Source: Firm-04 sp964479595 (GTDB lineage: Bacteria; Bacillota; Clostridia; Oscillospirales; Ruminococcaceae). Taken from it: 25,144 nt of DNA. Positions 17,511 to 24,930 of this stretch are shown piece by piece. The DNA lies in assembly GCA_964479595.1 (NCBI GenBank), contig CAYZMU010000017.1:1-25144 (forward strand), written 5' to 3'. The notes beneath the pieces were generated by a model. It was not told the DNA's origin. It saw only the letters and a list, made by a program, of their open reading frames with translations, and ran no database searches. The position numbers and the translations under genes were made by a program. Every line of letters starts with the position of its first letter. The first letter of the stretch is position 1.

Positions 17511-18094
17511 GAAAACACCCCTCCGCGCGTGTAGTCGTGCCGCATGAGCAGACTCATGACACAGCCGCCCGCCGCGCCCGCCGCAAGGACAGAGCCGAGA
17601 TTTTCGGGCGTTATCCCGCCAATCGCCCAGACAGGAATTCTGACCGCCTCACAGACCTCGCGCAGGAAAGAAAGCCCTCTGCCCGCGAGCCCTTTCTTGC
17701 AGTCGGTCTCGAAAATATGCCCCGCGACAAGATAGCCCGCGCCGAGATTTTGCGCCTCAAGCGCCTCGTCCGCGGAATGCACCGATGTCCCGATGGTCTC
17801 AAAGGCGCGCTTTTGCGCGGGGGGAAGTTCCCGCAGCACCGCCAAGGGCAGATGCACGGCGCGCGCGTGAAGGGAAAGAGCGGCGTCCGCGAAAAAATGC
17901 GGTATCAGCGGAACGCCGAGGGGCAACAGCAGCCGCGAGACCTCCCGCGCAAGCGCGGTGTAATCCTCGGCGGGGAGATCCTTTTCGCGCAGAATGACGG
18001 CTCTGGGGCGCTCCAGACGCGCGATGCGCTCCAGCTGCCCCAAAAAATCCCCCTCGCAAAGGCCGCGGTTCGTCACGCAAATGATGTCAGACAT
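17507..18094 (-). CDS. tenI: Thiazole tautomerase TenI
   Basis: A ThiE paralogue of 195 residues that lacks the VQLRDK and NDR features but has the TenI signatures IGTSVHSADEALEAQ and GHIFETDCKKGLAGRGL, very close to B. subtilis TenI. TenI aromatises the thiazole tautomer released by ThiG, giving the form ThiE uses best. His126 in GHIFETD is the likely counterpart of the TenI catalytic histidine. The true start is ATG 18094 (MSDIICVTNR); the longer open frame up to 18601 is an out-of-frame shadow of thiH. It overlaps thiH by eight bases and has no ribosome binding site of its own, so it depends on coupling. Confidence 0.92.
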   Translation of the reverse strand: MSDIICVTNRGLCEGDFLGQLERIARLERPRAVILREKDLPAEDYTALAREVSRLLLPLGVPLIPHFFADAALSLHARAVHLPLAVLRELPPAQKRAFETIGTSVHSADEALEAQNLGAGYLVAGHIFETDCKKGLAGRGLSFLREVCEAVRIPVWAIGGITPENLGSVLAAGAAGGCVMSLLMRHDYTRGGVFS

Positions 18095-19337
18095 AGAGAT
18101 AGTCGTTGAGCACCGGCTGCAGCCCCTCTCTTGTGAGGTCCTCATACATCCGGTCAAAGCTGCGCGAATCGTTGATCTCAAACTGCTCGTCGCCCGCGTC
18201 GGGGTTCTCGCCGCCGTGATACTTGCTCTCGTGGTCGCCGATTCCGGTGGAAACGCCGGCGGAGACTTTCGTCGCGGCGATCTTGACAATCCCGTTGCGG
18301 AAGGACGCGCTCTCTCTGGAAGAAACCGTAATCCCCGCGAACGGCAGGAAGAGGCGGTAGGCGCAGAGAATGCCGCAGAGTTCGCGCTCGCGCACGTCCT
18401 GAGGGTTGATGGCGCTGTTGTTGACGATGGGACGCAGGCGCGGGCAGGAAAGCGAAATCTCCGCCTGCGGGTACTTGCGCTGCAGATAGTACGCGTGCAG
18501 CGCGGTCGCGAGGGCGTCGCGGCGGAAATCCGAAAGCCCCAGCAGCGCCGAACACGCCACCCCGCGCATTCCGCCCATGAGCGCGCGTTCCTGCGCGTCA
18601 AAGCGGTACGGGAACACCCGCTTGTGCCCCGCCAGATGGAGCTGCTCGTAGCGCGCCGGGTCGTAGGTCTCCTGAAAAACCGTCACGTAATCCGCCCCGC
18701 GCTCGCGCAGAAAGCGGTAGTCCTCCACATTCACGGGGTAAATTTCCAGCCCGACCATCTTGAAATACCGCCGCGCCAGTTCGCAGGCGTCGCCGATATA
18801 GGAAATGTCGCTCCGCGCGCGGCTCTCGCCCGTCAGAATCAGGATTTCCTCCATCCCGCTTTGCGCGATGACGTCCATCTCCCGCTCAATCTGTTCGCGG
18901 GAGAGTTTGGCGCGGTGAATGTGGTTATAGCGGTTGAAGCCGCAGTAGACGCAGTAGTTCTCGCAATAGTTGGCGATGTAGAGCGGGGTAAACAGATAGA
19001 CCGTGTTGCCGAAGTGGCGGCGGGTCTGAACCTGCGCCTTCTGCGCCATCTCCTCCAGAAACGGCCCCGCGGCGCCCGACAGCAGCGCCTTCAGGTCCTC
19101 GATATCGAGGCTCTCCTTGGAAAGGGCTCTGCGCACGTCCTGCGCGCTGTAATCCTCCGGGCGGTAGCTTTGAACCTGAGAGAGAACTTTGCCCATGATG
19201 TCCGAATCAATGCGCTCCATGTCCGGCAGGTACGCCATCGGGTCGGTGCGGCTGGACGGGTCGTTTTCCAGCCTGTGCTTTTGCTCCAGCGCCGCGGGAG
19301 AGAGCCCTCCCGAATCCACAAAAAACCGGTTCTCCAT
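18087..19337 (-). CDS. thiH: 2-iminoacetate synthase ThiH (radical SAM tyrosine lyase)
   Basis: Radical SAM enzyme that splits tyrosine to dehydroglycine (2-iminoacetate), the glycine-derived piece of the thiazole in anaerobes. The CX3CX2C cluster is Cys125, Cys129 and Cys132 in NYCENYCVYCGF. ILILTGESRA, VGLEIYPVNVEDY, RFDAQERALMGGMRGV and the C-terminal GENPDAGDEQFEINDSRS match ThiH. The 416-residue length is a little longer than average because of the N-terminal helix region. Use of ThiH rather than the glycine oxidase ThiO points to an anaerobic life style. Start ATG 19337 follows a GGGGG-type site, 11 bases after the thiG stop. Confidence 0.96.
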   Translation of the reverse strand: MENRFFVDSGGLSPAALEQKHRLENDPSSRTDPMAYLPDMERIDSDIMGKVLSQVQSYRPEDYSAQDVRRALSKESLDIEDLKALLSGAAGPFLEEMAQKAQVQTRRHFGNTVYLFTPLYIANYCENYCVYCGFNRYNHIHRAKLSREQIEREMDVIAQSGMEEILILTGESRARSDISYIGDACELARRYFKMVGLEIYPVNVEDYRFLRERGADYVTVFQETYDPARYEQLHLAGHKRVFPYRFDAQERALMGGMRGVACSALLGLSDFRRDALATALHAYYLQRKYPQAEISLSCPRLRPIVNNSAINPQDVRERELCGILCAYRLFLPFAGITVSSRESASFRNGIVKIAATKVSAGVSTGIGDHESKYHGGENPDAGDEQFEINDSRSFDRMYEDLTREGLQPVLNDYLYV

Positions 19338-19348
19338 GAAAAGCCCCC

Positions 19349-20116
19349 TTAATCGCGCAGAAATCCCGTCAGCGTGTCCGAGGGCGCGCCGCCGCGTTCG
19401 AGCACTCTTCCGAGCCCCGCCAGATGCGCCTTCCGCCCCGCCTCCACCGCCTGTTTAAAGGCGCTCGCCATGAGCGGGAGATCCCTGGAAGTCGCCAGCG
19501 CGGTGTTGCACATGACGGCAGCCGCGCCCATTTCCATCGCCTCGCAGGCCTGCGAGGGGCTGCCGATTCCCGCGTCCACAATGATGGGCAGGTCGATTTC
19601 GTCAATCAGAATCCGCAGAAAATCGCGCGTGGCAAGGCCCTTGTTTGAGCCAATCGGCGCGCCGAGCGGCATCACCGAGGCGGCGCCCGCGTTCACCAGA
19701 TCCCGCGCGGTGTTCAAATCCGGGTACATATAGGGCATGACGATGAAGCCCTCTTTCGCTAAGATTTCCGTCGCGCGGACCGTTTCGGCGTTGTCGGGCA
19801 GCAGATATTTCGTGTCGCGCATGATTTCAATCTTGACAAAATCCCCGCAGCCGAGCTCCCTGGCGAGCCGCGCGATCCGCACCGCCTCCTGCGCGTTGCG
19901 CGCCCCGGAAGTGTTGGGCAGCAGCGTCACACCTTTCGGGATATAATCCAGAATGTTCTCGTGTTCCTTGCTGTTGGCGCGGCGCACCGCGAGCGTGATG
20001 ATTTCCGCGCCCGCGTCCCGCACCGCCGCCTCAATGAGCTTGAGCGAATACTTTCCCGACCCGAGAATGAACCGGGAATGAAACTCCCTCCCGCCCAGAA
20101 TGAGCTTGTCGTCCAT
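19349..20116 (-). CDS. thiG: Thiazole synthase ThiG
   Basis: TIM-barrel enzyme that joins deoxyxylulose 5-phosphate, 2-iminoacetate and sulfur carried by ThiS into the thiazole ring. The 255 residues begin with LILGGREFHSRFILGSGKY. The Schiff-base lysine is Lys95 in GDFVKIEIM. PNTSGARNAQEAVRIA, PLGAPIGSNKGL and DAGIGSPSQACEAMEMGA are the expected phosphate- and substrate-binding stretches. Start ATG 20116 has an AAAGGAAG site, 18 bases after thiF. The product should form a complex with ThiS. Confidence 0.97.
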   Translation of the reverse strand: MDDKLILGGREFHSRFILGSGKYSLKLIEAAVRDAGAEIITLAVRRANSKEHENILDYIPKGVTLLPNTSGARNAQEAVRIARLARELGCGDFVKIEIMRDTKYLLPDNAETVRATEILAKEGFIVMPYMYPDLNTARDLVNAGAASVMPLGAPIGSNKGLATRDFLRILIDEIDLPIIVDAGIGSPSQACEAMEMGAAAVMCNTALATSRDLPLMASAFKQAVEAGRKAHLAGLGRVLERGGAPSDTLTGFLRD

Positions 20117-20134
20117 GACAAAAGTTTCTTCCTT

Positions 20135-20749
20135 TCAGCAATCGTATTCCCCCGCGAGAATCCGCAGCGCCATCGTCGCCTGATGCGCCGCGCACACCCC
20201 GACCCGCGCGCCGTAGAGCCCCGAACTCTGCGCGACATCCGTCACTGTGTCCCCGCAGAGATAGAAATGTTCCGTGACCCTGCGCGTGCGGATTTCGTTG
20301 GCGGAGGAAAGCCCCGCCACGCCCGAGCCGGCAATCAGATACTTTTCGGGCAGCTTTTCGAGCACCGTCTGCGTGAGCATGGCCTTCTGGTCCGCGCGGT
20401 CAAACGCCTCGCAGATGACGTCCGCGCCGCCTAACAATTGGGGGATATTCTCCGGGGTGAGCTTTACTGTCTGCGCCTCGACCGCGCAGTACGGCGCGAT
20501 TTTTTCGAGAATGGCACGCAGCGCGGCGGATTTTTCCTCCCCGAGCTGGCTTATAAAGTACTGCTGGCGGTTGAGATTCGAGGGCTCGAGGCGGTCAAAA
20601 TCGTAGAGCAGAAGCCGCCCCACTCCCGCCCGCGCGAGCGCGATGGCGATGTTGGAACCCAGACCCCCGAGCCCGCAGACCGCGACCGCGGACTCCTGAA
20701 AACGCGCCGTCAGTGCGGTATCCTGACGCGCCGTGATTTCCCGCAGCAT
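20135..20749 (-). CDS. thiF: ThiF-family adenylyltransferase (sulfur carrier activation)
   Basis: E1-like enzyme that adenylates the C-terminal glycine of ThiS so that sulfur can be loaded. The nucleotide-binding loop GLGGLGSNIA starts near residue 26, followed by LLLYDFDRLEPSNLNRQQY, the conserved magnesium and ATP site. At 204 residues it is the short ThiF type found beside thiS in clostridia and lacks the paired CxxC zinc site of the longer ThiF/MoeB proteins. Its ATG (20749) shares one base with the thiS stop codon (TGATG), so the two are translationally coupled. Confidence 0.93.
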   Translation of the reverse strand: MLREITARQDTALTARFQESAVAVCGLGGLGSNIAIALARAGVGRLLLYDFDRLEPSNLNRQQYFISQLGEEKSAALRAILEKIAPYCAVEAQTVKLTPENIPQLLGGADVICEAFDRADQKAMLTQTVLEKLPEKYLIAGSGVAGLSSANEIRTRRVTEHFYLCGDTVTDVAQSSGLYGARVGVCAAHQATMALRILAGEYDC

Positions 20750-20943
20750 CAGCCGCCGCCCACGAAGCGCACGATTTCGACGGTGTCGCCGTCCTCGAGC
20801 GCGAGCGTCTCATACTCGTTCTTGGGCACAATGTTCAGATTGCGCTCCACGGCGACGTGTTCGGGCGCGAAACCGAGTTCGCTCAGAATTTGCGCCACGG
20901 TTTTCCCCGCCGCCGCCTGTTCGCTGCCGTTGATTTTTACCAT
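20749..20943 (-). CDS. thiS: Sulfur carrier protein ThiS
   Basis: A 64-residue ubiquitin-like carrier that ends in Gly-Gly-Gly after VEIVRFV, as required for adenylation by ThiF and thiocarboxylate formation. TVAQILSELGF and AVERNLNIVPKNEYETLALEDGD are typical ThiS stretches. The start ATG 20943 is set by an AAAGGAG site; longer open frames extend into the terminator of the riboswitch and are rejected. It is the first gene under control of the TPP riboswitch. Confidence 0.94.
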   Translation of the reverse strand: MVKINGSEQAAAGKTVAQILSELGFAPEHVAVERNLNIVPKNEYETLALEDGDTVEIVRFVGGG

Positions 20944-20983
20944 AGCAAAGACTCCTTTCCAAAGAACAGAAAACCGGTGGGGC

Positions 20984-21022
20984 AAAAAAAGCGGGAAAAC
21001 GCCAAAATAGGTAGTTTCCCGC
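20984..21022 (-). terminator. Rho-independent terminator of the TPP riboswitch
   Basis: On the minus strand GCGGGAAAC (21022-21014) pairs with GTTTTCCCGC (21000-20991), with a one-base bulge and a 13-base loop, followed by seven T (20990-20984). The left arm's GGGAAAC can instead pair with GTTTTT (21040-21035), the 3' strand of the riboswitch P1 stem. This gives mutually exclusive on and off states. Confidence 0.88.
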
Positions 21023-21029
21023 ATACCGC

Positions 21030-21120
21030 CTGTGAAAAACTCCCTGCGTTGGCATTATCCAAATCAGGTAGAAGGGTCGAACATGATGTTCCTCTCAGCC
21101 TGTAAAAGCTCCCCTGTTTT
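21030..21120 (-). promoter_or_regulatory. TPP riboswitch (THI element)
   Basis: The minus strand carries the conserved TPP-binding core in order: GGGGAGC, GGCTGAGAGG (CTGAGA at 21098-21093), CGACCC, ACCTGATTTGGATAATGCC and AACGCAGGGA. P1 can form between AAAAC (21120-21116) and GTTTT (21040-21036). A complete terminator follows at 21022-20984, so binding of TPP should end transcription before thiS. Only about 15 bases separate the aptamer from the rluB stop codon. Confidence 0.96.
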
Positions 21121-21135
21121 CTGACTTTCCTAACA

Positions 21136-21864
21136 TTACTTTCCGACTGCCGCGCGCAAAGCCCGCAGCTCCTCAGATGTCAGATCGCGCCACGCGCCGG
21201 GCTTTAGCGTCCCCAGTTTCAGCGGCCCGATGCTGATACGGCGCAGCCTCAGAACGGGCAGCCCGACCGCGTCGCACATACGCCGGATCTCCCGTTTCTT
21301 GCCCTCGTGAATCGTCAGCAGCAGCACCGCGCGCTCCTTTTCGAGCGTGCGCACCACCACATTCGCCGGCGCCGTCACGAAGCCGTCGTCGAGTTTCACC
21401 CCCGCGCCGAGCCGGGCGAGCTGTTCGTCTGTCACCGGCGGGCGCACCGTCACGCGGTAGGTCTTGGCGACCTCTCTGGAAGGGTGCATGATGGCGTTGG
21501 CGAGCGCGCCGTCGTTGGTCAGCAGCAGCAGACCCTCCGAATTGCGGTCGAGCCGCCCCACGGGATACACGCGCTCTTCCACGCCGTCGAGCAAATCCAT
21601 CACACAGCGCCGCCCCAGTTCATCCGACGCGGTCGTGACATAGCCGCGCGGCTTGTTGAGCATGATATAGCGGTAGTTCCGCCGCCCCTCAAGCGCCACC
21701 TCGGCGCCGTCCACGGTAAGCGAATCCCCCGCGCGCGCCTTGTCGCCGAGTTTCACCCTCTTGCCGTTTACGCGGACGCGCCCCTGGGTGATGAGTTCCT
21801 CCGCGTGCCTTCTGGAACAGTAGCCGGCTGCCGCAAGCAGCTTCTGGACGCGTACCGGTTCCAT
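21136..21864 (-). CDS. rluB: 23S rRNA pseudouridine synthase, RluB/RsuA family
   Basis: Converts a uridine in ribosomal RNA to pseudouridine. The 242 residues have an N-terminal S4 RNA-binding domain (about 4-60, RVQKLLAAAGYCSRRHAEELI) and the catalytic domain with Asp106 in VGRLDRNSEGLLLLTNDG, MLNKPRGYVTT near 68 and the C-terminal KKREIRRMCDAVGLPVLRLRRISIGPL. The family contains both 23S- and 16S-directed members; position after ytfJ fits the RluB-type gene of Firmicutes. Start ATG 21864 is six bases past the ytfJ stop. No terminator is visible between it and the riboswitch. Confidence 0.92.
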   Translation of the reverse strand: MEPVRVQKLLAAAGYCSRRHAEELITQGRVRVNGKRVKLGDKARAGDSLTVDGAEVALEGRRNYRYIMLNKPRGYVTTASDELGRRCVMDLLDGVEERVYPVGRLDRNSEGLLLLTNDGALANAIMHPSREVAKTYRVTVRPPVTDEQLARLGAGVKLDDGFVTAPANVVVRTLEKERAVLLLTIHEGKKREIRRMCDAVGLPVLRLRRISIGPLKLGTLKPGAWRDLTSEELRALRAAVGK

Positions 21865-21870
21865 CGGCGC

Positions 21871-22269
21871 TCAGTCTTCCTGTCCGCCGTTCTGCCGCTT
21901 GGAGAGAAAGCCCGTGATTTTGTCCATGACATCGGGCACCATATTGACAATCGCGTTGGGCGTGGAGGCGTTGAGGGACAGCTGCAGAAGCTTCACGTCA
22001 TTGGGCATGATGACCAGAAACGCCACCGGGGTGATTGTCACTCCCGCGCCGCCGCCGCCGCCGAAGGTGTCCTTCGCCACCTTCGTGGGCAGATCCGAGC
22101 CGCCCGAGGCGAACCCGAACGAAACTTTCGAAATCGGAACGACCGTCGTGCCGCCCTCGCATTCAATAGGCTTGCCGACAATCGTGTTGGCGTCCACCAT
22201 GTTCCGGATTTCCTCCATCGTCACACGGAGTGTCTCCTGAACGGGATGGTCTTTACCGCGTTCGCTCAT
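21871..22269 (-). CDS. ytfJ: GerW/YtfJ-family sporulation protein
   Basis: A 132-residue protein of the YtfJ/GerW family, linked in Bacillus to spore formation and germination. The signatures are a conserved N-terminal helix (TMEEIRNMVDANTIVGKPI), TTVVPISKVSFGFASGGSD, a short glycine run GGGGGAG near 72 and a hydrophobic VTITPVAFLVIMP. It is preceded by a GGGAGG site and follows the DUF2953 gene by 18 bases, the same partnership as ytfI-ytfJ in Bacillus. Its presence suggests an endospore-forming lineage. Confidence 0.92.
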   Translation of the reverse strand: MSERGKDHPVQETLRVTMEEIRNMVDANTIVGKPIECEGGTTVVPISKVSFGFASGGSDLPTKVAKDTFGGGGGAGVTITPVAFLVIMPNDVKLLQLSLNASTPNAIVNMVPDVMDKITGFLSKRQNGGQED

Positions 22270-22287
22270 CTTCCTTGTTCCTCCCTT

Positions 22288-23268
22288 TTATGAATCGGCG
22301 GGAACGGGCCGCGATTCGCGCTCCTCCCGCTTTGCTTCCCTGTCCTGCGCGCGGAACCGCTTCCACGCGTGCAGCAGAAATTTAACTCCCAGAACCAGCA
22401 CCGTCCCCACGAGCCCCGCCGCGGAACAGCGCAGTTCCAAAGATACACGAAATGCGATTTTGTCCCCGAAGAAATCCGCCAGTATCCTGCAGGAATCCGT
22501 CTGAATGTCGAGCGCGCACTGCGCGGCCGCGAGCAGATTGAAGACCGCCGTGCTGATGGTGCCGTAGAGCTGCGCTGTCTTGGCGGCGTCGTCGCTCCCT
22601 ACCGCCATCCAGAGGTTTACGTGGCGAAAATGCAGGTGCCGGAACAGAAACTTTAACCCCGGGGAGAGCGCCGTGCCGCCGTCGCTTACAAGCCCCAGAA
22701 TATCCGAGAGCCCCTCGGGTTTGAGCCGCTGAAAAAAGTTTTTCTTCTTCGGGCTTTCCCCGCCCTCTTCCGGCTTTTTCTCCGCCTTTTCTTCCCCGCC
22801 TGTCTCGTCCGCTTTCGGGCTGTCAGCGCCCGCCGCGGTTTCTTTGTCGCCTTTTTGGTCACTCGTATCGGCTGACTCAAGGGTTGCTCTGTCGGTCTTG
22901 GCAGAGTCCGTCTCCGGCGTTTCCTCAGCTGTCTCCGCCGCGGTTCCCTCAATCGTCTCCCCTGCTGTTTCCTCCGCTGTTTCTGCCGGAGTTTCTTCAG
23001 CCGTATCTTCCTCGGCTTCCTCCGCCGGCTTGACCGAAGTATCGGCGGTGGGCAGCACTTCCTTTAACTGCTCCTCGCTCAGGTCGTCCCCGGGCTTGGG
23101 GGGCACGGCATCGGGCGGGGGCGGAGGCTTGGAGCCGCGCCGCAGAACGGGGATAAAGGCATAGTAAATTTCAACGCTCCACTTGCCGTCGCCCACAGAC
23201 GCCTTCACGCGAATCGGCAGCAGGAAAATCACGGCGAAGACGCCGAGAATGATGAGAAAAACCGTCAA
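22288..23268 (-). CDS. DUF2953 membrane protein (YtfI-like) with acidic linker
   Basis: Function unknown; the neighbour ytfJ and the C-terminal domain point to the DUF2953/YtfI family. The chosen start is a TTG at 23268, because AAGGAGGT (23284-23277) lies at ideal distance and because ATG 23304 falls at the expected transcription start. This gives 326 residues: an N-terminal membrane segment (about 2-18, VFLIILGVFAVIFLL), a proline run, a linker of about 120 residues rich in Glu, Thr and Ala with repeated AEET blocks, and the DUF2953 core. The core covers roughly 180-300 (LKFLFRHLHFRHVNLWMAVG and following). A second hydrophobic stretch lies near the end (AGLVGTVLVLGVKFLL). Confidence 0.8.
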   Translation of the reverse strand: MTVFLIILGVFAVIFLLPIRVKASVGDGKWSVEIYYAFIPVLRRGSKPPPPPDAVPPKPGDDLSEEQLKEVLPTADTSVKPAEEAEEDTAEETPAETAEETAGETIEGTAAETAEETPETDSAKTDRATLESADTSDQKGDKETAAGADSPKADETGGEEKAEKKPEEGGESPKKKNFFQRLKPEGLSDILGLVSDGGTALSPGLKFLFRHLHFRHVNLWMAVGSDDAAKTAQLYGTISTAVFNLLAAAQCALDIQTDSCRILADFFGDKIAFRVSLELRCSAAGLVGTVLVLGVKFLLHAWKRFRAQDREAKREERESRPVPADS

Positions 23269-23308
23269 ATCGCCGCACCTCCTTCGCCACTGCCGCTCAT
23301 ACATTCCT

Positions 23309-23337
23309 ATTATACCACCTTTTTCGCGAAAATGCAA
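23309..23337 (-). promoter_or_regulatory. Promoter of the DUF2953-ytfJ-rluB operon
   Basis: On the minus strand TATAAT (23314-23309) is preceded by TGG (extended -10), and TTGCAT (23337-23332) lies 17 bases upstream as the -35. Transcription should start near 23302, about 34 bases before the TTG start and upstream of its AAGGAGGT site. Confidence 0.8.
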
Positions 23338-23374
23338 GCCCTCCGCCGCGAAATTTCCCCCGCGCGCGTGTCCC

Positions 23375-23403
23375 TTGAAAAAACGGCGGAATTATGGTAT
23401 AAT
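23375..23403 (+). promoter_or_regulatory. Promoter of the M24 peptidase gene
   Basis: TTGAAA (23375-23380), a 17-base spacer and TATAAT (23398-23403) preceded by TGG form a near-consensus promoter with an extended -10. It diverges from the DUF2953 promoter, with 37 bases between the two -35 hexamers. The start point near 23410 leaves a leader of about 16 bases carrying AAAGGGGAAG. Confidence 0.88.
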
Positions 23404-23425
23404 GGAGCGGAAAGGGGAAGATTGC

Positions 23426-24502
23426 ATGGACCGGCTGAAAGATATTTGTAAAGTCATTGAATCCATGGACGCGGACGCGCTGCTGCTGACAAGCGATGTC
23501 AATGTCCGCTACGCTACAGGTGCCACCGGGCTTGAGGGGCTGTGCCTGATAAACCGCGGCGGCGAGGCGCTGTTTCTCACGGACGGGCGCTATATCGAGG
23601 CGGCGCAAAACGCGCTCGCTGGGACAGCCTTCACGCCGAAACTGCCGCGCGGGCCGCAAATCGACGCGCTCGCGGAGGAGCTAAAACATTTTAACATACA
23701 AAAGCTGCTCTACGAGGACGGCCGTGTCACCGTGCGGGAGCGCGCTGCTTGGGCGGAAAAATTCCCCTGTGAGCTGGCGGGCGCGGGTGACGCGGTGGAA
23801 AAACTGCGCGCGCGCAAGACGGCCGGGGAAATCGAGCGGATAGAGCAAGCCCAGCGTATCGCGGAGGCGGCGTTTGAGCGGTTTCTGCCGACCCTGCGCG
23901 AGGGCGTCACCGAGCGCGAGGCGGCGGCGCGGCTGGAATACGAAATGGCGATGCTGGGCAGTGAGAAGCCCTCGTTTGAGACCATTCTGCTCTTTGGCGA
24001 GAACACGAGCAAGCCCCACGGCGTGCCGTCAAAGCGGCGTCTGCGCGAGGGCGATCTCATCACGGCGGATTTCGGCGCGGTCATCGGGGGCTATCATTCC
24101 GATATGACGCGCACCTTCGCTTTCGGGCACGCGACGGAAGAACAGCGGCGGGTTTATGAAACGGTTCTGGCGGCACAGCGGGCGGCTTTGGAGGCGGCAA
24201 AAGCGTCGAACCCCTGCTCCGCCATGCATTTCGCGGCGGCCGACGTCATTGAGAAGGCGGGATATGGGGAATATTTTACCCATTCTCTGGGGCATTCCGT
24301 GGGGCTTGAGATTCACGAGTCGCCCAATGCCTCGCCGAGGTCGAAAGATACGCTTGAAGACGGCGTGGTCATCACGAACGAGCCGGGCATCTATCTGCCG
24401 GGGAAATTCGGGGTGCGGATTGAGGATATGCTGCTGATTCACGGCGACGCGCCGGTCAATCTGACGAAAGCGCCCAAGACATTGATTTGGGAACGCGGCT
24501 GA
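23426..24502 (+). CDS. pepP: Xaa-Pro aminopeptidase, M24 family
   Basis: Dinuclear metallopeptidase that removes N-terminal residues preceding proline. The 358-residue chain has a creatinase-like N-terminal domain (about 1-125, DALLLTSDVNVRYATG) and the pita-bread catalytic domain. Metal ligands are Asp215 (TADFGA), Asp226 (HSDMTRTF), His290 (HSLGHSVGLEIHE), Glu319 (TNEPGIYL) and Glu333 (RIEDMLLI). The start ATG 23426 follows the AAAGGGGAAG site; upstream ATGs lie in or before the promoter. It resembles the short YqhT/YpdF-type peptidases, often placed before efp; no efp is seen before the window ends. The gene stands alone in its transcript here. Confidence 0.93.
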   Translation: MDRLKDICKVIESMDADALLLTSDVNVRYATGATGLEGLCLINRGGEALFLTDGRYIEAAQNALAGTAFTPKLPRGPQIDALAEELKHFNIQKLLYEDGRVTVRERAAWAEKFPCELAGAGDAVEKLRARKTAGEIERIEQAQRIAEAAFERFLPTLREGVTEREAAARLEYEMAMLGSEKPSFETILLFGENTSKPHGVPSKRRLREGDLITADFGAVIGGYHSDMTRTFAFGHATEEQRRVYETVLAAQRAALEAAKASNPCSAMHFAAADVIEKAGYGEYFTHSLGHSVGLEIHESPNASPRSKDTLEDGVVITNEPGIYLPGKFGVRIEDMLLIHGDAPVNLTKAPKTLIWERG

Positions 24503-24576
24503 GGCGGGGGAAACACAAAGCCCCTCTGTAAGTAGTCAAAAACAGGGGTAAAATTGCACTTTTCCGTGCAGCACTT

Positions 24577-24594
24577 GGGAGGATTCTCCCTTTT
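24577..24594 (+). terminator. Possible terminator downstream of the M24 peptidase
   Basis: GGGAG (24577-24581), a GATT loop and CTCCC (24586-24590) are followed by TTTT. The stem is only five base pairs, but GTGCA and TGCAC flank it and could extend the fold. It lies 75 bases after the stop. Confidence 0.4.
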
Positions 24595-24635
24595 GCACAA
24601 AAAGAGCGCGCAGACAAGCACAGTATTTGGGCAGT

Positions 24636-24930
24636 TTGACGTGGAAAACGCGCGAAAAGCCGCACGAATGTTCAAACCGTGGAATGGCGTTGAGAAAAGC
24701 GTTGAAAGCGGAAAAGTTTCAACAAAGTTTTTATTTTCAACTCCACATTTCCCAACAGTTTCCACGATTTTGAAAATTGCGAACAAGTTTTCCACTTTTC
24801 AAGATTTTGTCCACAGTACGGTGTTGAGAAACGAGTGCGCGGCAGCCCGCGTGGGAGGCGGCTTACTTGAGTTTTCCCTCTTTTCAACCGACCCTAATAC
24901 TACTACTATTTTACCTATACCTACCTAGTG
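24636..24930 (+). other. Candidate replication origin (oriC-like region)
   Basis: This AT-rich, gene-free tract contains several DnaA-box-like 9-mers. TTGTCCACA at 24807-24815 matches TTATCCACA at eight of nine bases. Seven-of-nine matches are TTTTCCACT at 24788-24796 and, on the minus strand, sites within 24640-24649, 24970-24978 and 25065-25073. Weaker ones lie at 24739-24747 and 24758-24766. TTTCAAC and GTTGA-type words recur, as in clostridial origins. A GC-rich patch (about 24837-24861) and then a row of CTA triplets (24894-24923) follow, in the arrangement of DnaA boxes plus DnaA-trios. Against it, rpsO, tig and pnp would be transcribed toward this origin, and no dnaA is in the window. 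Confidence 0.45.

Noticed and set aside
18095..18601. N-terminal extension of tenI
   Set aside because: This part is arginine- and serine-rich out-of-frame thiH sequence; the TenI family begins at MSDIICVTNR.
21131..21160. TAATGT on the minus strand as a promoter -10 for the thi operon
   Set aside because: Only three of six bases match TATAAT, there is no TG extension and no -35 at the right distance.
23183..23425. N-terminal extension of the M24 peptidase
   Set aside because: It runs through both divergent promoters and is antisense to the DUF2953 membrane segment.
24439..24928. Open frames on both strands in the terminal gene-free region
   Set aside because: They start without ribosome binding sites, show no recognisable motifs, and cover the DnaA-box-like tract in a region whose codon use is unlike the neighbours.
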